Below are positions 61,753 through 64,000 of a DNA stretch of 64,000 bases, piece after piece. Origin of the DNA: Actinopolyspora mortivallis DSM 44261. GTDB lineage: Bacteria > Actinomycetota > Actinomycetes > Mycobacteriales > Pseudonocardiaceae. Made by a program: the position numbers and the translations under genes. The stretch lies in assembly GCF_000384035.1 (NCBI RefSeq), contig NZ_KB913024.1, positions 1,769,087 to 1,833,086 of the forward strand. Direction: 5' to 3'. Under the pieces are notes generated by a model. The model was given only the letters and a program-made list of their open reading frames with translations, did no database searches and was not told where the DNA came from. The first letter of the stretch is position 1; each line of letters starts with the position of its first letter.

Positions 61753-64000
61753 TCAGTTCCGATCGGATACCGGCACCAGGTCCAGCTGCCGCTCCATGTC
61801 CAGCCGGAACCGTCCGTAGGGATTGATGTTGGACCAGAACAGCGGACTCAAAGCGCGACAATCGGCGTCGTTGAGGGATTGACCCCAGGAATCCTCGGCC
61901 AGCACCTGTTGCAGCAGCAGCGTGTTGACGTGTACCAGCGCCGATTGCAGCAGGTGCAGCGCGAGCATGGAGACTTCGGCGGACTCGCGGTCAGGGCCGG
62001 TGAGTTCGCTGTTTTTGCCGTAGAAGATGACCCCGTTGCCGGAGTTCCAATTCTCCACCACTTGCAGCCCGCCGTGGATCTCGCGGCGCAGGGACGGGTC
62101 GGCGAGGTAGTCGCAGGCGAAGATCGTGCGCACCGCCCGGCCGAGTTCTTCCAGGGCTTGGTAAGTGGGGTGTTTCGGTCCACCGCGGGAAAACCGTCGC
62201 AGGATCGACTCCGACTCGGCGGTGCCCAGCCGCAGCGCGGTGGCGTACTTGACCAGCTTACCCAGCCCCGCACACAAGTTGTCGCGGGTGATGAAGTGCC
62301 GCCGTACATACCGCAGCGCGGCCTCGGTCTCGCCGTGCTCGCCGGTGGCCACGAGATGGCGGATGCCGATGTTGGTGCCCAGCGCGAACAGGCACAGCAG
62401 CAGCCGACGCCGCAGCGTGTCCCGGTCGATGATCTCGCGGGAGGCCACCGAGGTGAACTCGCCGGTGAACTCGGTGAGGAAATCGGCCTCTTTGAGCACA
62501 TTCAGCAGATCCAGCGTACCCTACCGGCGGGCGATCTCCTCCTTGAGCGCGCCCAGCATCTGCGGGGTTTCAAGGGGCCCCAGCTTGGGCACGGTGATAA
62601 ACGGCTCGCCGCGGCGCCGGATGATGCGCACCCCACCCGCCGTTCCCTCGGTCAGGGCTGTATCGAACCGGTCCAACGCCGCGCTCATGCGCTGCTTGAG
62701 GTCGGCGATGAACTCGCTGGGATCCAACGGTTGGCGCAGTTCGGCGTAGTGCACGTCCCGACTGGCCTCGAAGTCGGGTGGCAAATCGTTCTCGGGGTTG
62801 CGCCACCGCTCGGACCCGGCCACATACACCTCACGGCGACGCAGCGCGTCCCGCAGCGCCACTAGCACACACAACTCATACGGGATGCGCTCGATACGGC
62901 CCTTCTCGTCGAGGCCGTCGACCACCGCCTCGCGCCACGCCTTGGGAACCACCCCCTCGACGGGGACCGTCTCGCCAGCGTCGTAGAACCGGATCTTGCC
63001 AGCGACCTCGCGGTACCGGCCCAGCAACTCCAACGCGGCCAACAACGCGGGCAGCATCCGCCGGTAATGGTTCGAATACGAGCTGCGCAGCACGGTACGC
63101 ACCCTGGCCTGAAACGCGTGCTGGTTGGCCTTGGCCTCTTTGACGAGCTCGCGCAGGGTCTTCTCCCCGACCACCGGATACAGCGCGGTGCGCACCGAAT
63201 CGTCCGGGTGCTCCACCGCCGCCTCGGCCATGCGGAACAAGATGCCTTCCTTGCCACGCACCCGGCGCAGATCCTCGGTGAACTCGCGCTCCACACGCCG
63301 CTCGGCACGGGTGTTGACCTTGTGTACCAGGCTGATCAACAGATCCACCAGCGCATCGGTGATTTCCGTCTGCCGCGTCCAGCACAACGCCGCCAGAAGC
63401 GTCAGCCGCACGTTGAGCGGGGCATCCCGCAAATCCGACGGCCACGATCGCGCCGCCCGCGCCCGCCACGCGACGAGAAGCTTCTCCGAGGCGTCGGCGA
63501 ACACATCCGCCGGTAGCCCCAGCTCCCGCACCGCGGTCAACTTGTCAACCTCGGCCAGCAGCGTATCCAAACTGGCCTGTCCCGGATCGGCCTTCAACTC
63601 GCTCAGCAACCCACCACGGGCGCCGTCGACCACGGCTACCAGATCTTCCAGCCGCTGCGCCGCCGGACCGATCCGGGACATCGTACGCTGGCAAAAGTCC
63701 GCTTCGAACTGCCGCAGCGCGCTGGCCACCACCCGATCGGCCTGGCCGGAACTGGGCGGCTCGACCTTCTCCTGCCGACATCGCGTCAACACCGTCGCAG
63801 CCAACCGGCCGCGATCCAACTCCACCCCGACCAACTCCGCAGCCAGCCAGTCGGCCACCGCCGCTCATCGTCCTCAGTGGCCGAGCGAAACCCCCACACA
63901 CGACGAATCTGACCACGGTGATACTCCGCCGTGCGCCCCGACAGCGCATACTTGGCGAACTCGGTAGCCTCCACCCGCACCTGCGAGGCGACATACTCTA
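61753..64000 (-). pseudogene. Tn3-family transposase TnpA, interrupted (frameshift and in-frame TAG)
   Basis: Minus strand, running in from beyond the window. Visible from the right: EATEFAKYALSGRTAEYHRG (DUF4158-type N-terminal part), a frameshift near 63860, then ~445 residues in one frame to a TAG at 62521-62523, then the same frame continues [20 protein letters not shown] to the stop at 61753. In intact relatives the codon replaced by TAG is Trp (RRWGTxDLLDVLKEAD), so TGG to TAG is likely. The DDE region lies around 62400-62700 ([17 protein letters not shown] near the C-terminus). Not functional as written. Confidence 0.88.

Noticed and set aside
1-64000. CRISPR array, rRNA operon or prophage
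   Set aside because: No regular spaced repeats, no rRNA-like sequence and no phage structural genes were seen; the only mobile features are transposase and recombinase remnants at the right end.

Overview
This is a high-GC actinobacterial chromosome segment, most likely from the Pseudonocardiales (Actinopolyspora/Saccharopolyspora-like). The evidence is strong GC3 bias, frequent GTG/TTG starts, stop-start overlaps and typical actinobacterial families (MAB_1171c, DUF5134, DUF2267, SPW repeat, PucR-type GAF regulators). The genus is inferred only from style. About 56 kb is dense core or semi-core sequence. The last ~7.5 kb is a decayed mobile region.

Layout. 0.6-8.3 kb (+): hopanoid operon with a fused HpnC-HpnD, hpnE, a polyprenyl diphosphate synthase, shc, hpnG and hpnH, nearly all joined by 1-4 base overlaps or short gaps. 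It converts C15 diphosphates to squalene, then hopene, then adenosylhopane/ribosylhopane. 9.2-13.9 kb (-): a 7Fe ferredoxin, a very unusual glycosyltransferase-WS/DGAT acyltransferase fusion, a DMT transporter and an SDR, probably one lipid-related operon. 14-19 kb: DeoR remnant, DUF2267, O-methyltransferase, an isolated cytochrome b (qcrB), SPW-repeat protein and universal stress protein. 19.4-25.1 kb: carotenoid genes (DUF5914 Rieske, crtU, idi, crtB, crtI) with a readable crt promoter. 25.5-28.0 kb: fasciclin lipoprotein and a membrane sulfite-oxidase-fold molybdoenzyme. 28.1-32.2 kb: 3-hydroxybutyrate dehydrogenase, an MHS transporter and a GAF/PucR regulator. 32.4-38.7 kb: DUF5134, a CopD-CtaG fusion, a ClpC-like unfoldase and Ku.

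38.8-43.6 kb is a complete selenocysteine module: selB, selA, tRNA-Sec (anticodon TCA) and selD. Its likely client lies about 7 kb away: a formate dehydrogenase operon (50.6-55.8 kb). The catalytic subunit has an in-frame TGA at codon 187 followed by a short hairpin with a GGTCT loop, as in the E. coli bacterial SECIS. Between them are a nucleotidyltransferase, a TetR/DHA2 efflux pair with a clear operator, and an XRE / ImmA-IrrE protease / MAB_1171c membrane protein / amidohydrolase operon.

56.5-64.0 kb is an accessory island: two Tn3-type transposase remnants in opposite orientations (one with a frameshift and an in-frame TAG), a frameshifted tyrosine recombinase, a doubly frameshifted serine recombinase, a frameshifted extracellular-type protein, and intact small genes of unknown function (two paralogous membrane proteins, a one-helix protein, and a secreted cysteine-containing protein with its partner).

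All functional calls come from reading translated sequence. No database search was run, so family names are recognition, not computed hits.
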